Assembly (NCBI GenBank): GCA_030770535.1
Contig: JASVEC010000013.1
Location: forward strand, 620,001 to 684,000
DNA from: Batkoa obscura
Lineage: Eukaryota; Entomophthoromycota; Entomophthoromycetes; Entomophthorales; Batkoaceae
Direction: 5' to 3'
Length of the DNA stretch: 64,000 nt
Shown here: positions 1 through 11,285 of the stretch, in pieces
Position numbering within the stretch: the first letter of the stretch is position 1
Layout: each line of letters starts with the position of its first letter
Position numbers and translations under genes: made by a program
Notes under the pieces: model-generated
Database searches by the model: none
What the model was told of the DNA's origin: nothing
Seen by the model: the letters and a program-made list of their open reading frames with translations, nothing else

Positions 1-12
1 TTTATAAAATGA

Positions 13-1494
13 ATGATTTTTCCAAAGTATCTTTTTATTTCTTTTAAATCATTTGAAATGAACTCTACTTACCAAAATGCCATCTTCAACGGATATAATT
101 TTGGGGTATATTCATCTTTAGGGGTGAAGAAGGAGTCGGTCGATCATTCAACAAGGAGCAAACAATTGCGCCAAAAATTAATTAACCATCAAAAAAATAA
201 GCAGCTCCACTTTAGCTGTGAAGCTGTTAATGAAGCGCAACTTGTTGACACTCTATTCTTTGCCACCACTGTCAATGTTTCTGACAACTATTCTTATATT
301 AATAATCAACCTAATTTTAGCTATTCAAAGTTCAATGAGTTAATTGATAACTCTCTTGCATCCGAAAATAATGTACTTGAAAGCACGCCCATATTTCTTA
401 CTTTAAGCTTGGATTATGATAATATAGATATCTTGTCAATTAAGATTAGGCAGTCACTTGAAGAGGGTATTAGTGGGTTCATTGTCAATAGTTACATGGA
501 AAAAGTGAGTTCCATAGGAAACATAGTGGTGTTAGTTCCAATCGCAACATTGGAAGAAATTATTATGAAAATACACAGTTTATCTAAGGATTATAATTCG
601 GATCCTTTAATCATGATACGTACACATATAGCAGATAGTTATTTCATTTCAACCTTCAATCACATAAATGATAAAAAGTTAATACTGGGTGCTACTAATG
701 AGGGCACTACCTATTATGAAACTATCCAGAATTATAAAAATAATATCAATGAAGGCAAATCCTTTTTAAATGATTTTTCACTCCCTTGGTCATTTCAAGC
801 AGCTCCAATGACGTTTGAAAAAACACTTGAATATCATTTGAAAATTAAGACTAAGTCGTCTTCTAAAGCAAAGCAAATAAAAGAGAGCATTTTAAGTAAC
901 AAAGGTGGAGATCCGTTCAAGAATGAGGACTACGTTAAAGATATGATTTCTGACTTTTATTGGAATCCTGAGGGTTGTAAAACAGAAGAAGGTTACTATC
1001 AAGTTGCAAATGATGTAGCATCCATCCACAATAGATTAATATCTTGTTTGAACATCAGTGATGGGGTTATTATAAGAAATGTGGGCGAATCAACACTTAC
1101 TAATATTGACATTATTGCTCAATTGTTAAAAAGAAACCATCCTGATATTTTACTCGGTTATGAATTTTCGAATTTAGATCCTTATTATTTATGTGACAAC
1201 AACTGTTACAATGTTATATTGGATTATGCAGAAGAATACAATAAAATGGGAATAAGCTGGCAAACTCTTTCTTGGTCGAATCAAATCAAATATAATATTC
1301 CTTATGATCCAAGACTGCGAACTATATTTTGCCATTTGATTTCCCAAGCACTGAGCTTAATGAAGCCAAGATTATTTGATATTAATAATCAAGCAAATGT
1401 CCTAAAAGACTCAATTATCCATGAACTCCGAAGAAGTTTAGTGCCTCAACTTATTGGGATTTATAATTACTTTGGACAAACCTTTTATTATTGA
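13..1494 (+). CDS. Isocitrate-lyase-like protein lacking the catalytic Cys motif
   Basis: An uninterrupted 493-residue frame; Met16 at 58 is an equally plausible start, and an exon upstream of the window cannot be excluded. The order of motifs follows fungal isocitrate lyase. Residues 66-90 match the segment normally reading HTFGALDP through YVSGWQC, residues 171-176 end in VLVP, residue 203 begins RT (normally ARTD), residues 224-229 are ILGATN, and 317-329 match the W-D-P-T-EGYY segment. The active-site loop that should read KKCGH is replaced at about 164-169, so the nucleophilic Cys and its His are gone. The Mg-binding EDQ is NSY and the NLSPSFNW segment is also changed. I infer a non-catalytic ICL-family paralogue or one with a different substrate. 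Glyoxylate-cycle activity is not supported. Family call fairly sure; role unknown. Confidence 0.72.
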   Translation: MIFPKYLFISFKSFEMNSTYQNAIFNGYNFGVYSSLGVKKESVDHSTRSKQLRQKLINHQKNKQLHFSCEAVNEAQLVDTLFFATTVNVSDNYSYINNQPNFSYSKFNELIDNSLASENNVLESTPIFLTLSLDYDNIDILSIKIRQSLEEGISGFIVNSYMEKVSSIGNIVVLVPIATLEEIIMKIHSLSKDYNSDPLIMIRTHIADSYFISTFNHINDKKLILGATNEGTTYYETIQNYKNNINEGKSFLNDFSLPWSFQAAPMTFEKTLEYHLKIKTKSSSKAKQIKESILSNKGGDPFKNEDYVKDMISDFYWNPEGCKTEEGYYQVANDVASIHNRLISCLNISDGVIIRNVGESTLTNIDIIAQLLKRNHPDILLGYEFSNLDPYYLCDNNCYNVILDYAEEYNKMGISWQTLSWSNQIKYNIPYDPRLRTIFCHLISQALSLMKPRLFDINNQANVLKDSIIHELRRSLVPQLIGIYNYFGQTFYY

Positions 1495-1496
1495 TT

Positions 1497-2005
1497 ATGA
1501 AATAAATCGCAAATGTATTTATTATTTAGTCTTTTTAGTATATATTGACATCTTTTTTAAACAATTTTTTATTTTAAACCCAAATTGAAGCAATATTTAG
1601 ATTAGTAATATAAAATAACATAAGTGGATGTGGGTAAGTTTAAACACTGGATTGACTTGAATATTTTCGAGTTTGACTTGCAAGATAAACCCAATTTTCG
1701 GTTATTTTTTGGGCAAATTCTAAACCGTAAGGGTGTACAATTGTAGCAGCGGAAAATTTACATTAAAAATTAAGTTTTTAAAAAAAGTATTACTGTTGCG
1801 ACCAACTTAACCATTTGTTGTAAAAAAAATACCAAGCAATTGAAAAGGCCTAAATTTTCATGCTTTTAAATATCAAAAAATTTCGGATCAAGCAATTTGA
1901 TGAGTAAGTAAAAAATCGCCCTTGCCCAAAAAATCACAACAAATTTAACCGTAAAACTCAAACTCAGTCACCAAGCCACCAAAGTTTTATTTCTTTATTT
2001 AAAAA
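1497..2005. other. Intergenic, ICL-like gene to Vti1
   Basis: AT-rich spacer between two plus-strand genes. I see no further gene or repeat in it; it must hold the end of one transcript and the promoter of the next. Confidence 0.6.
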
Positions 2006-2973
2006 ATGATGAATAGTGAATATGGAGGAGCAACTTTATTTGAAAGTTATGAATTAGAATATAAAAATTTATTTCAAACTTTAGAAGCAAAGATAAAGAA
2101 GGATATTATCGTTTCACAAGGAGGTAAAATATCATTAAATAAGTTTATACTTTAATGTTAAAAATTAAAATAGAGTTGAAAAAAACTTTAGTAAGATCGG
2201 CTGAAAGAGAATGCGAAGAAGGAGAAGAGATAGTAAGATCTTCAATAATAATAGACAAATTAGACTAAATTAGTATAGTTGTCTCAAATGGAGTTGGAAT
2301 TGAATAATTTAAATAAAGCGATAAGATCTCCATATCAAGCAAGATTTAAAGGGTATAAAAATCAATTACTAGTTCTTAAAAGAGACTTGGTAAGTATAAA
2401 ACTATTAAAAAAGAGCTTAATTTTTATTTTTCTACTGCAGAAACGTAGCGCTCAAACTAGTCATATTGAAAGAGAACAATTGTTAGGCTCTGAAGGAAAT
2501 GAACAACAACAAAGGACTGTTTTGCTTAGTGGTACTGATAGGTTAAACCAATCTTCTGCTAGATTAGAAAATTCTCATCGTTTGGCTTTAGAAACTGGTA
2601 AACTAATAATATTTAAATTAAATTAAATTAATAAGATAATAAACATTATAAATGTAGAACAAATGGGTGCGGGAATATTAAATGATTTAAGAGGTCAACG
2701 TGAACAAATTATTAATACTAGAGATACAGTAATGTATATAAAATTAAATTAATTAAAAAATTAATCGTTTATAGTTGAGAGAAGCTGATTCTTCTTTAGA
2801 TACAGCTCAAAGAACTTTAAAGGAAATGGCTAGACGGTACTATATATTTAATTAATTGTTGATTTTATTTAGTTTCTTTTTTTAGTATGATGATGAATCG
2901 CTTTATGGCTATTGGTATCATAGCCCTTTTGGTAGCACTTATCCTTTTAATTTTGTATTTTAAATTAGGATAA
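2006..2973 (+). CDS. VTI1: Vesicle SNARE Vti1 (Qb-SNARE)
   Basis: Seven exons: 2006-2123, 2174-2232, 2279-2389, 2441-2597, 2658-2728, 2775-2836, 2886-2973, with introns of 46-60 nt whose phases all join, giving 221 residues, close to yeast Vti1 (217). The N-terminal three-helix region begins with LFESYELEYKNLFQTLE. The SNARE motif carries the zero-layer glutamine in DLRGQREQI and continues to EADSSLDTAQRTLKEMARR. A C-terminal membrane anchor of about 20 hydrophobic residues is followed by YFKLG. Vti1 is known to act in Golgi-to-endosome and vacuolar fusion. ATG at 2006 or 2009 is possible (two Met in tandem). Very confident. Confidence 0.93.
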
Positions 2974-3056
2974 AGTTAATAATTTATAAATTCAATCTTA
3001 TAACAAATAAATAGTATATTTATAAAACAATAATTTTTAAAAATAGTTTATTTTCT

Positions 3057-3492
3057 TTAATCCTTTTCTAAATGTATACTAGAACCAAACTTAGCGTATA
3101 ATTTTGTCTTTAATGTCTTCATATCACCCACTAACTTATCTGCTTGATTTTGTTTCCCCTCTAAATTTAATTTAAGTTTTTCCAACTCTAAAGAAATCTT
3201 TTCTTGAACCTCTTCCAATTTCATTTCAATGAAGGAATCACCAATTTGATAAGGCACTAACTCTTCTTCATCCATTAATTCCATTTCTTCACTTAATTCT
3301 TCAAGGTATTCTCGCTCTTGTTTTAATGCTTCAATTTCATTCAAAACTAACTCTTGAGTTTGAGTTAATTTTGAAAATGTATTGATATCATTTTGATCTT
3401 GATATGTTACTTTTACTTCTACTTCTTGGCTTGGTTCTAACTAAATCATTATCAGCTTTTTTTACTTGCCTATTTTTAGTATTCATTACCAT
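3057..3492 (-). CDS. Prefoldin subunit 4
   Basis: Complement of 3057-3440 plus a one-codon first exon at 3490-3492 (ATG), with a 49-nt GT-AG intron at 3441-3489 directly after the start codon. The resulting protein starts MLEPSQEVEVKVTYQDQN and has 128 residues, the normal size for the family. The diagnostic beta-hairpin stretch is VPYQIGDSFI, and the C-terminal coiled coil ends with LYAKFGSSIHLEKD. Prefoldin is the six-subunit chaperone that hands nascent actin and tubulin to the CCT chaperonin. The alternative start (ATG at 3486) would need an implausible 25-nt intron, so I prefer the split ATG model. It converges with VTI1, the two stop codons being about 85 bp apart. Confidence 0.9.
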
Positions 3493-4341
3493 TGTTTTAT
3501 TTTTTCAAACTTTAAAACCTTTAAAGTTGTTAACAACTTTTTTTTAGCTTTTGTTAAGTGAATTTAGGATTTGCTCAAAATGAACTCTCAAAAGCAAAGT
3601 TGCTAATTTCGAAAGTTCTCTTTGTTCTATTTCTGAAGCAGTCGTTTTGGAAAGTTTCGTAACCAAGTTGCTGTCTAGACCTATTTTTTACAATTCAAAG
3701 TTGAATAATCTATCCTTTCCTTAATCATCTAATAACAAACGCTCTGGAAAACAGGACCAAATCTGTGTACTTTTCCGCTCTCTACTTCTACCAAAAGAAA
3801 AGAATCAATTTAACTCGAATTTTCTCTTGCAGAACGTTATCATCAACTGTTTAGCCTTTTAAATTGGACTGACTTGAGTATTTAATTTTTTATTATAGCC
3901 AACAAAACACTTAGGGCATAAACCTTATAAAAGAAATAACTTCAAATAACTATATATTATTTAACAGTGACTTTAAGTTCAAGAAGAAGAAGGCAAGTTA
4001 TAAAATTATATTTATTGTAGTAAAATAGGCTTTGTAAAGACATTTAGAAGCTAAAACTCTATTATCCCCCCACAATCCTTTATACTCTGCTTGTTTATGT
4101 TGGAATTAATCAATAACGATACATAATTGTAATCTATTATCAGTAGTAATTAGCTTATTGAGTTACTTTTATTTTGTATATATGTTACTATTTGCTCTCC
4201 ATTTGATATATCTACAGATAGAGGTCTAAGCTTGTTAAACCCTAAAAAACATTTTTCTGAGAAATTTATTTTGCTTTTAAAAAATATGAATAGTTTATTT
4301 TATTTAAACTGCTCTATAGATAATAATAAAAAAGATAGCTC
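3493..4341. other. Intergenic
   Basis: No gene recognised. It holds the prefoldin promoter at its left end and otherwise AT-rich sequence without a clear repeat. Confidence 0.5.
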
Positions 4342-4449
4342 ATATGGGGGTGTTTTTTTTTGGCTTCATTACTTTTTCCATCTTTTAAGCGCTATTTGAG
4401 TGAAAAGATTGTTAGTAAAATTTTTAAACAAAAAAATACATCCCCATAT
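4342..4449 (+). mobile_element. Family A MITE, copy 1
   Basis: About 108 bp. It starts ATATGGGGGTGT and ends ACATCCCCATAT, the shared inverted ends of a family found throughout this window. The internal core TTTTAAGCGCTATTTGAG is shared with the other copies. No coding capacity. Confidence 0.85.
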
Positions 4450-4683
4450 TAGCATAAATATAAAATGGATAAATAATATTATTCTTTCTTTATTACCAAA
4501 ACGACACTATTGCAATGGTTTTCAAACTGTTATCTGCTTTAAATGCTTGTTAGCTACTGTTTCAAGGTACATACATGGTTTCCCTAATTTGCAATTTAAA
4601 CCCATCCTGGTATAATATCCAATATTATTGCTTTTATACTTTTAAACATTAATTATTAAATTTGTATTAAGCTTTTTGTTGCC

Positions 4684-4784
4684 ATATGGGGATGTATTTT
4701 TTTTAAGAATTTTATTAACAATTTTTTCACTCAAATAGCGTTTAAATGGAAAAAATAATGAAACCAAAAAAAACACCCCCATAT
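4684..4784 (-). mobile_element. Family A MITE, copy 2
   Basis: About 101 bp in the opposite orientation to the previous copy, about 235 bp away. Ends ATATGGGGATGT and ACACCCCCATAT. The two could form a long hairpin if co-transcribed. Confidence 0.85.
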
Positions 4785-5088
4785 CATTATTTTATTAGAT
4801 AATTAGGAAGATATTTATGCAACTTTTTCCAAAAAATTAAAATATAAAACTACTATTATTATTTGAAATGAATAACGGTATTATAGTAAAAAAATTTGCT
4901 AAAATTAGTAAACAGGATATATATAATTAATATAAACTTTGCTTTTATTTTTAATAATTTAAATTACAATTAAATAAAAAGGAATCTTTATAATAAAAAC
5001 TTGTTACATTTCATTAGGAAATATAAGATTATTTGGCATCTGTTATATTTCCAATTAACTATTAGTAATATTACTTCAATTCGTACTT
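4785..5088. other. Intergenic
   Basis: AT-rich spacer next to the 3' end of the metalloprotease gene; nothing else recognised. Confidence 0.5.
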
Positions 5089-6414
5089 TTATACAATACA
5101 TATCCAAAGCGCTAGTATGGTAGAAATTAAAGGTGTAATGCGACTGTTACTTTGAGTAAATAAGCCCATGCTACCAGACGGGTTTTGTGCTTTCACAATA
5201 GGATTAGGGTTATCATTAGTTGGATACCCCATCTTACTCAACACTGCAACTAATCCTGGTCCATAGGGTTCGGATCCCCAAGTTCCTAATGATGAAACTT
5301 CTGAATTTAATGAAACTCCTGGTGCTAATTCATATCTCATTAAAAATTCTTCGGTATTAGTATAAGCACTTTTAGATACATGCGATATTGAAGAACCAAT
5401 AGCAAATGGCTTTAGACTAGTTTCTAGTTGTAGTATACCATTTGAAGCAGTGGATACTTCCTTGCCTAATTGAAAACCAAGGGTATTTGCTGTTGACGCT
5501 ATACTTAATAATTTCTGACCTACACTATATTGATCTGAGTTTACAAAAGCATTAGCCAAGTCATCTGAGCTTTTATATAAGGATTTCGAAGATGCAAATT
5601 GGTTTATTTGTTGAGTATAATTTGAAAATGTTTGTCCAGTACCCAATATACTTACATATCTATCAAATACATTCTCATAGAATCCAGTTAATGCAAGCTG
5701 CCCTGAACTACTACGTCCAACTTCTGGGTTCGGTGTTAAAACTTGTGGATTACCATCACTAAAGTAGTCTGAGTATGCAGATGCAAATCCTAAACCATGA
5801 ACCAACTCATGGGATACGACTAGTAAAAAATCAACTTGATTCTTTGAAAGTGGACCTGAACCAAACCAAAAGCTGGCGTCTGAGTTAAATTCTGCTATAA
5901 TATCAAAGGATGATATACGTGGCATTGGAGACAACTTCATTTGTTTCACTAAAGCCTGAGGATACAGCCTTTCCTGTCCATCATCGTCTTTTAAAGCCAC
6001 ACTCCTTGCAGCTGCTGCTTGACCTAAAGTAATTTGAGAAGTTGCGCAATCACCATTTGTTCTACAAAAAGAATAAAAGGAAGCTTGAACAGTAACTGGT
6101 GATTTGAACTTAATAATATTTGAAAGATAAGAAGTAGCCGTCTCGAATGTTTGCTTTACGTTTCCACAAGTAGTTGAATCCAATTGACATGATAAAGATA
6201 TCTGAAACATATTATTTGGATCGGTCCCATTTGTTTTCAAATCTGAATTTCCTACAAGCCTTTGTTTATTGGGTTGTTTCAAGTCTGTTTCTTCATACTC
6301 ACAAGGCACTTCTGTCATAAAGCCTTTTTCGGTAGGTTTAGGATGTTGGAAACATTTTGAAAACACATGTAGTGAACATGACAGAAACAGTAAGATACAG
6401 AAATTGAAATACAT
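5089..6414 (-). CDS. Secreted, GPI-type zinc metalloprotease (HEXXH)
   Basis: Intronless; ATG at 6414 gives 441 residues. A signal peptide is obvious (MYFNFCILLFLSCSLHVFS). The zinc motif HELVHGLGF lies at about 202-206 and onward, with Glu203 as the expected general base. There is no metzincin-type third His just after it, but a SSISHVS segment near residue 345 resembles the SSxSHWD block that follows the HEXXHGLGF motif in many secreted zincins, so His345 is a candidate third ligand (inference). Paired cysteines sit in the N-terminal half. The last 15 residues are hydrophobic after a Ser/Asn-rich stretch, typical of GPI attachment. It likely acts at the cell surface; the substrate is unknown. 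No name can be assigned. Confidence 0.72.
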   Translation of the reverse strand: MYFNFCILLFLSCSLHVFSKCFQHPKPTEKGFMTEVPCEYEETDLKQPNKQRLVGNSDLKTNGTDPNNMFQISLSCQLDSTTCGNVKQTFETATSYLSNIIKFKSPVTVQASFYSFCRTNGDCATSQITLGQAAAARSVALKDDDGQERLYPQALVKQMKLSPMPRISSFDIIAEFNSDASFWFGSGPLSKNQVDFLLVVSHELVHGLGFASAYSDYFSDGNPQVLTPNPEVGRSSSGQLALTGFYENVFDRYVSILGTGQTFSNYTQQINQFASSKSLYKSSDDLANAFVNSDQYSVGQKLLSIASTANTLGFQLGKEVSTASNGILQLETSLKPFAIGSSISHVSKSAYTNTEEFLMRYELAPGVSLNSEVSSLGTWGSEPYGPGLVAVLSKMGYPTNDNPNPIVKAQNPSGSMGLFTQSNSRITPLISTILALWICIV

Positions 6415-8429
6415 TAATAAATAAAATAAAAAGAGCAATTAATTAGAATTCAATAATCAACTTGATTTTTGATTTTCCGTTAACTTTTTTATAATTGTGT
6501 AACTCCCATTCTCTTTCTCTTCTTTTTATAGCTTTTAGTTTTGCTTATCTATTTTTAGGTGGTTAGTAATTTTTTGATATTCTTTACTATAAAATGATCT
6601 AATTGATGGGTCATTTTAATGCCTTAGACTCCAAACAAATAGCCTAGTTCTTTCATAGTTATCTCTTGTCCAATAATAGTTTACTAAACCTTGACAATGA
6701 GAAGAATTATTTGAATAAAATATTAAACGGTCAAATAGAAAAATGCAAGTAAACCCTTTGAACAATTTGTAGGCAAAATTTAACTTGCTTCCTTCTATCA
6801 AGATTGCCAAGAAAGAATTAATAGAATTAATACTATAAATAGATTTATCTGGCAATAAAAATAATTGAGAATTTTAGCTCAGCACAAAATTTACCTTCAA
6901 ATTTACTTGGCTGACACCAAATTATTAAATTTCGATTTAAGGTACTAAAAGAATATTATTTTCTAACTCAAGACCCGAAAGCTTTATGCTTTTATTTAGT
7001 TAAAAGGAACCGGGAGAGTATTGGTAGTTTTGGAAAGGAGAAGTCAAATAAAGAATGTTCTCTTAACAAAAAAGAGGGAGCATTAATATGAAGGCACTAA
7101 ATAACTTTATGTTGCAAAGCTTAGTTTTCAAATTTTACAACTTTAACGCCATGAATAAGCTAATTTTTTGATTTTAGATACCCATCAATATAATTGTATA
7201 TTATCAATAAATTATGAGGTTTATTTATTTAGTAAATTAGTTTAGTGACAAATTGTAATTAAAACTATTATCATGAATAGGCCTTTCTTTTTGTAGAATT
7301 TATTTCTGTATACTTGATTTTAGATTATTTATGTCTAAATGTTACACTTTTTAAACTCAATACTATAGCTTTTGATTAATAGCTTTGAGGTAAAGTAATT
7401 AATTGATAATTTTAATAATTAATAAACTACACCTGAAATCTTTCCTATAGTACAAAAGGTAGTATGTAAAAGTCTTTTAATTCATTACTGGTTCGTAAAA
7501 TATAAAATAATATAAAACAATATAAAATAATATAAAACGTTAGCTTTGAATAGATAAATGTAGTTATGTCAACTCCAATTTGGCACTAGTTTATTAAAGT
7601 TTAAAAAATATCCCAAAACAGGAGGAAAGGAAATTAAATTTAATAACTTTTTGACAATTAATTTTTAACCTTTTATAATAATTAGCTTTAAAGGTGGTAA
7701 TTTGTAAACTTAATCAAGCTTTTAGTAAAAAAACGATATTTTTATTTTTACTTTTATACTAAAGATATATTCATTAGTAATTGAAAATAATCTGAAAGAC
7801 TACTTATCTAACTCAAAATTTCAAACATCTCATTAAAAATATAGTATCTCGTTTTTTAATAATAGTCATCTTTGAATTTTTATTATTATTGCTACACTTT
7901 TTCAAAATTAATTTACTTTAAAAGAGTTGTATCAATAAATTGTTCCAAGTGTTTGGTAAAGATACTTTGCTATATTTAATATATGTGCATGTAATTACTT
8001 TTATCCAAATCGTTTTGAAAGTAAAAGCACTGAGGTGTTTTTATTTTTAAAAGAGTATATGAGGGTAACAGTAGACAGCTCAGATAAGAGGTGATTTAGA
8101 TGGAAGGAAGTTATAAAATAAAAATTTACTGAGTAAAAGGAAGTAGTTCTAATTTTAGAGTCCCAGAAATCAGTTGAAGTAAGCTCTACTTCGCAGGAGC
8201 ATGCTTTTTGTAAAAATTAATCCAGGCATGGAGTAGCGGCTCATAGTAAAAGTGTGGAAATGCTTTTTTGCTTTAGCATTTTATCTACTTTATATGCAGC
8301 TATACTATTGGCTATTTTTAAGCAAAAAATATGTATGTGTACTATTTAATATATTAAAGATTTTGTTTTATATATTAAATAAATAAATAAATTATAAAGG
8401 TAGAAATAAATAAAATTAGAATTATAGAC
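6415..8429. other. Long gene-poor region
   Basis: About 2 kb upstream of the protease gene. Only short chance frames are seen. It holds a low-complexity AATATAAAAC run near 7500-7545 and a tRNA-like fragment near 7443-7500, described separately. Confidence 0.5.
7443..7500 (+). pseudogene. Possible tRNA-derived fragment
   Basis: TAGTACAAAAGGTAGTATG resembles the D-arm/A-box of the tRNA-like sequence at 13896 (TAGTACAACTGGTAGTACA), and GGTTCG follows about 30 nt later as in a B-box. No acceptor stem is seen. A weak call. Confidence 0.25.
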
Positions 8430-8535
8430 CTGGGGATATGTTTTTGTGTTTAACAATTTTATTAATAATTCTTCCGATCAAATAGCGCTTAAAAGATGTA
8501 AAAAGTGATGAACCTAGAAAAAATACCTCAATCTA
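8430..8535 (-). mobile_element. Family A MITE, decayed copy
   Basis: It keeps the internal core (ATAGCGCTTAAAAGATG) and both ends in altered form (TGGGGATATG at one end, AATACCTCAATCT at the other). It appears older than the other copies. Confidence 0.7.
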
Positions 8536-9464
8536 TTGATTTTAATATTTTTTTTATTTGTAAATTAAATATAGTCAGATACAATTAATATAGCTTAAAC
8601 TATACTTTATCAAACTATAATAAATATTTAAAACCCTACCTATTTATTTAATACTAATAAAACGTTTTATTTTAAAATATTAATGGTTCGAATCTATTAA
8701 TTTAATAATTAAATTAATTAAATTAAATAGCTTAATATAATAAAGCTATATTAGCAAGAGGTTGTATACTATTATAATTAATTAGAGTATAGCCATTAAA
8801 TAACTACATGAGTTAAGCTATTTGAAGTTTTTTTTCGATATTGGTATATTGTATAAGGTTGTTTTTAAGGTAGTCTCCCTTTTTGAGCAAATCCAGGTTG
8901 TTAAGGGTGTAGAACTGCTACAGTCAACTTTTTTTACATGAATAGTATTTTGTTTTTAGACTTAAGAGATGTTTACTGTTGCAATCAATAGCCTTTTCTT
9001 TTTTGCCTATAAAGGGGAGATTACTTTAGAAGCAGCCTTATAAATTCTATAATTTGAGCCAACTCAAATTGAAAAGCTTTTAAATAGGATTCTGGGCTTA
9101 CCTTTCTCTTGGATTTGTAATATAAGGTATCTTTAAATATTATTAGGGGATTTCTTAACGTTTTAACTGTAGTAATCAAATAGAAACCCACTGAATGGAG
9201 TTTAATTAAAAATGATGCATTATTTTTAAAGCATGTGTAAGGTGAAATTAAGATCGATTTAGGTAATTTAAAGGAACAATAATAGGCCAAAATTATTTAG
9301 AGAATTCAATGGAACAATAAAAAAACCGAGGTTTTACTGGTCGGATCAACCTATATTTTACAAATACTAGTATTATAAATATAAGTGACAGAGTCTAATA
9401 CTACGAATTAAGTAGAAAAAAAAAGTATAAATAGATAAGGAACATTACAAACAAGAATAAAAAA
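8536..9464. other. Intergenic upstream of P450
   Basis: A minus-strand open frame of 89 codons at 9021-9290 shows no recognised domain and I do not call it a gene. The right end holds the P450 promoter. Confidence 0.4.
9426..9433 (+). promoter_or_regulatory. TATA box of the P450 gene
   Basis: TATAAATA within AAAGTATAAATAG, about 32 bp before the start codon. The same AAAGTATAAATA wording precedes the PRXL2-type gene at 55196. Confidence 0.55.
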
Positions 9465-11057
9465 ATGCTTTATTATATCTTACCGATATTTTTAGTACTA
9501 GTAGTATTAACATATAATTTTATCCAAAAACAAAAGGATCCAAATAATAATTTGCCATCCGCTGGTATATTTAAGTTTATTTATCACACTATAAAACAGA
9601 CGCCATTACATATAAAAGAGAAGGAGCTATTCGTGCCTTTATTTCAAATAAACAAGTACATTAAGTTTTGGTTAGGGACATGGTTTATCATGGTTTCTGA
9701 TTTAGATACAATCAAAACTATATTGATGGACAGTGATAATTTTATTAAACTCAATCAATTTAAACAATTTAAACGAATTATATCTTTGGACCAAAACATT
9801 GCTGTTGTGGATGGTGAGGAGTGGAAAAGACATAAAAGAGTTATTAACCCAGCATTTAAAAGAGGCTGGGATATTGATATATTTATTAAAGTCGGGTTTA
9901 AAATGATAAACTATATGAAAAAGAATGAGAATAACTTCGAGTTGATTGATGTATTGAAGAACTCCACTCTAGATAGTTTGGGTTTATCTATTTTTGATAT
10001 TGACTTTAATTCAATTGAAGATGAAAACTGTGAAATATCGTCACTTTACATTAAATTCATTAAAGGCATAAATAATGTATGGTTTTTACTGTTTCCTTTC
10101 TTAGATAGGCTACCTATTCCGTCAAGAATTCAATTAAAGAAAGATACTGATCGCTTTTATCAATTAGTTGAAAATTTAATTAAAGAAAAAAGAGAACAAA
10201 TTAAGAAATGCGGTATTGATAATATTAAATCAAGTTTATTAACTATGTTGGTTCAGTCTTCAGATAATGATAATAGCACATTTAATGGCTTAACTGATGA
10301 AGAAATTATTGTAAGTTAAAAATTTACTATATAAATAATACAATTTAACTATTTAGAGTGACGTAATTTTACTTTTTATTGCTGGACATGACACTACTGC
10401 TCATACCTTATCATGTCTTTTATATTTTTTATCAAAAAATCAAGTATAATCATAATTTAACTCTATTATTTTTAAATATTTAATTTCATTATTTAGGATA
10501 TCCAAAATAGATTAAGAGATGAAATTATTCACGTTTTAGGAGAAAAATCAAAGAACATTAACGAGGACATAAAAATAACTCAAGAAGAATTAAATAAAAT
10601 GATTTATTTTGAGGCAGTTATTAATGAAGGGATGAGAATTACGCCAGTAGCAACTATAATGACTAGAAAAGTAGCTAAAGACTATTGTTTTAATAATGAA
10701 ATTCAATTTAAAAAAGGACAGCCATTGCTATTAAATTTTGCATTAGCAATGAATGATGAAAAGAAATTCAAAAATCCAAAAGAGTTTAATCCAGATCGAT
10801 TTTTAGTCCTAAATGAAAACGGAGAGACTCAAATTAACAAAAAGTTAACCAAAGACATGATTGGATTTAGTATCGGCCCACGTATGTGTATTGGAAATCA
10901 ATTTTCTATTTTGGAACAAAAAACATTTTTAATATTGTTACTATTAACTTTTAAAGTCGATTTACCTTCAGACTCTATCCATCGCGATTATCCTATCCTT
11001 CCACCCTTTGGTATTTGTAGTCCTAAAGATCTTAAACTAGATTTTACATTACTTTAG
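9465..11057 (+). CDS. Cytochrome P450, membrane-anchored
   Basis: Three exons, 9465-10310, 10357-10443 and 10497-11057, joining in frame to 497 residues. Visible P450 marks in order: an N-terminal membrane anchor (MLYYILPIFLVLVVLTYNFI), the helix-C WKRHKR motif, the helix-I oxygen-activation motif AGHDTT at about 291-296 (carried by the small second exon), the helix-K ExxR as EGMR, the PERF-like FNPDRF, and the heme loop FSIGPRMCIG with Cys442 as thiolate ligand. It is therefore apparently complete and functional. It should sit in the ER membrane and need a P450 reductase. The substrate and CYP family cannot be read from the sequence; the layout resembles CYP3/CYP4-like or fungal fatty-acid/xenobiotic enzymes. 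Confidence 0.93.
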
Positions 11058-11181
11058 TATACCTAAGCTTAAGTTAATTTGCTTTTATTCTTATAGCTTC
11101 ACTTGACCATTTTACTTTGAACATTTTATTAAACTATCTAAACATTTCTTTAAAAAACATTTTTGATGATATTTGATAATT

Positions 11182-11285
11182 ATATGGGGTGTTTTTCTTG
11201 GCTTCATCACTTTTTCCATCTTTTAGGCGCTATTTGAGTGGAAAAATTGCTAGTAAAATTCTTAAACATAAAAATACATCCCCAT
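11182..11285 (+). mobile_element. Family A MITE, end abutted by an LTR-like element
   Basis: Starts ATATGGGGTGT and ends ACATCCCCAT, where the LTR-like repeat begins immediately. The final AT of the inverted end is displaced to the other side of that repeat, so the repeat appears to have inserted in the tip of this MITE. Confidence 0.8.

Noticed and set aside
3441-3486. Alternative prefoldin start at ATG 3486
   Set aside because: Would need a 25-nt intron to reach the conserved frame; the 49-nt intron after ATG 3492 fits the local intron size.
4400-4615. 71-codon plus-strand frame
   Set aside because: Starts inside a MITE copy; chance frame.
9021-9290. 89-codon minus-strand frame
   Set aside because: No recognised domain and no start context; could be a relic but cannot be supported.
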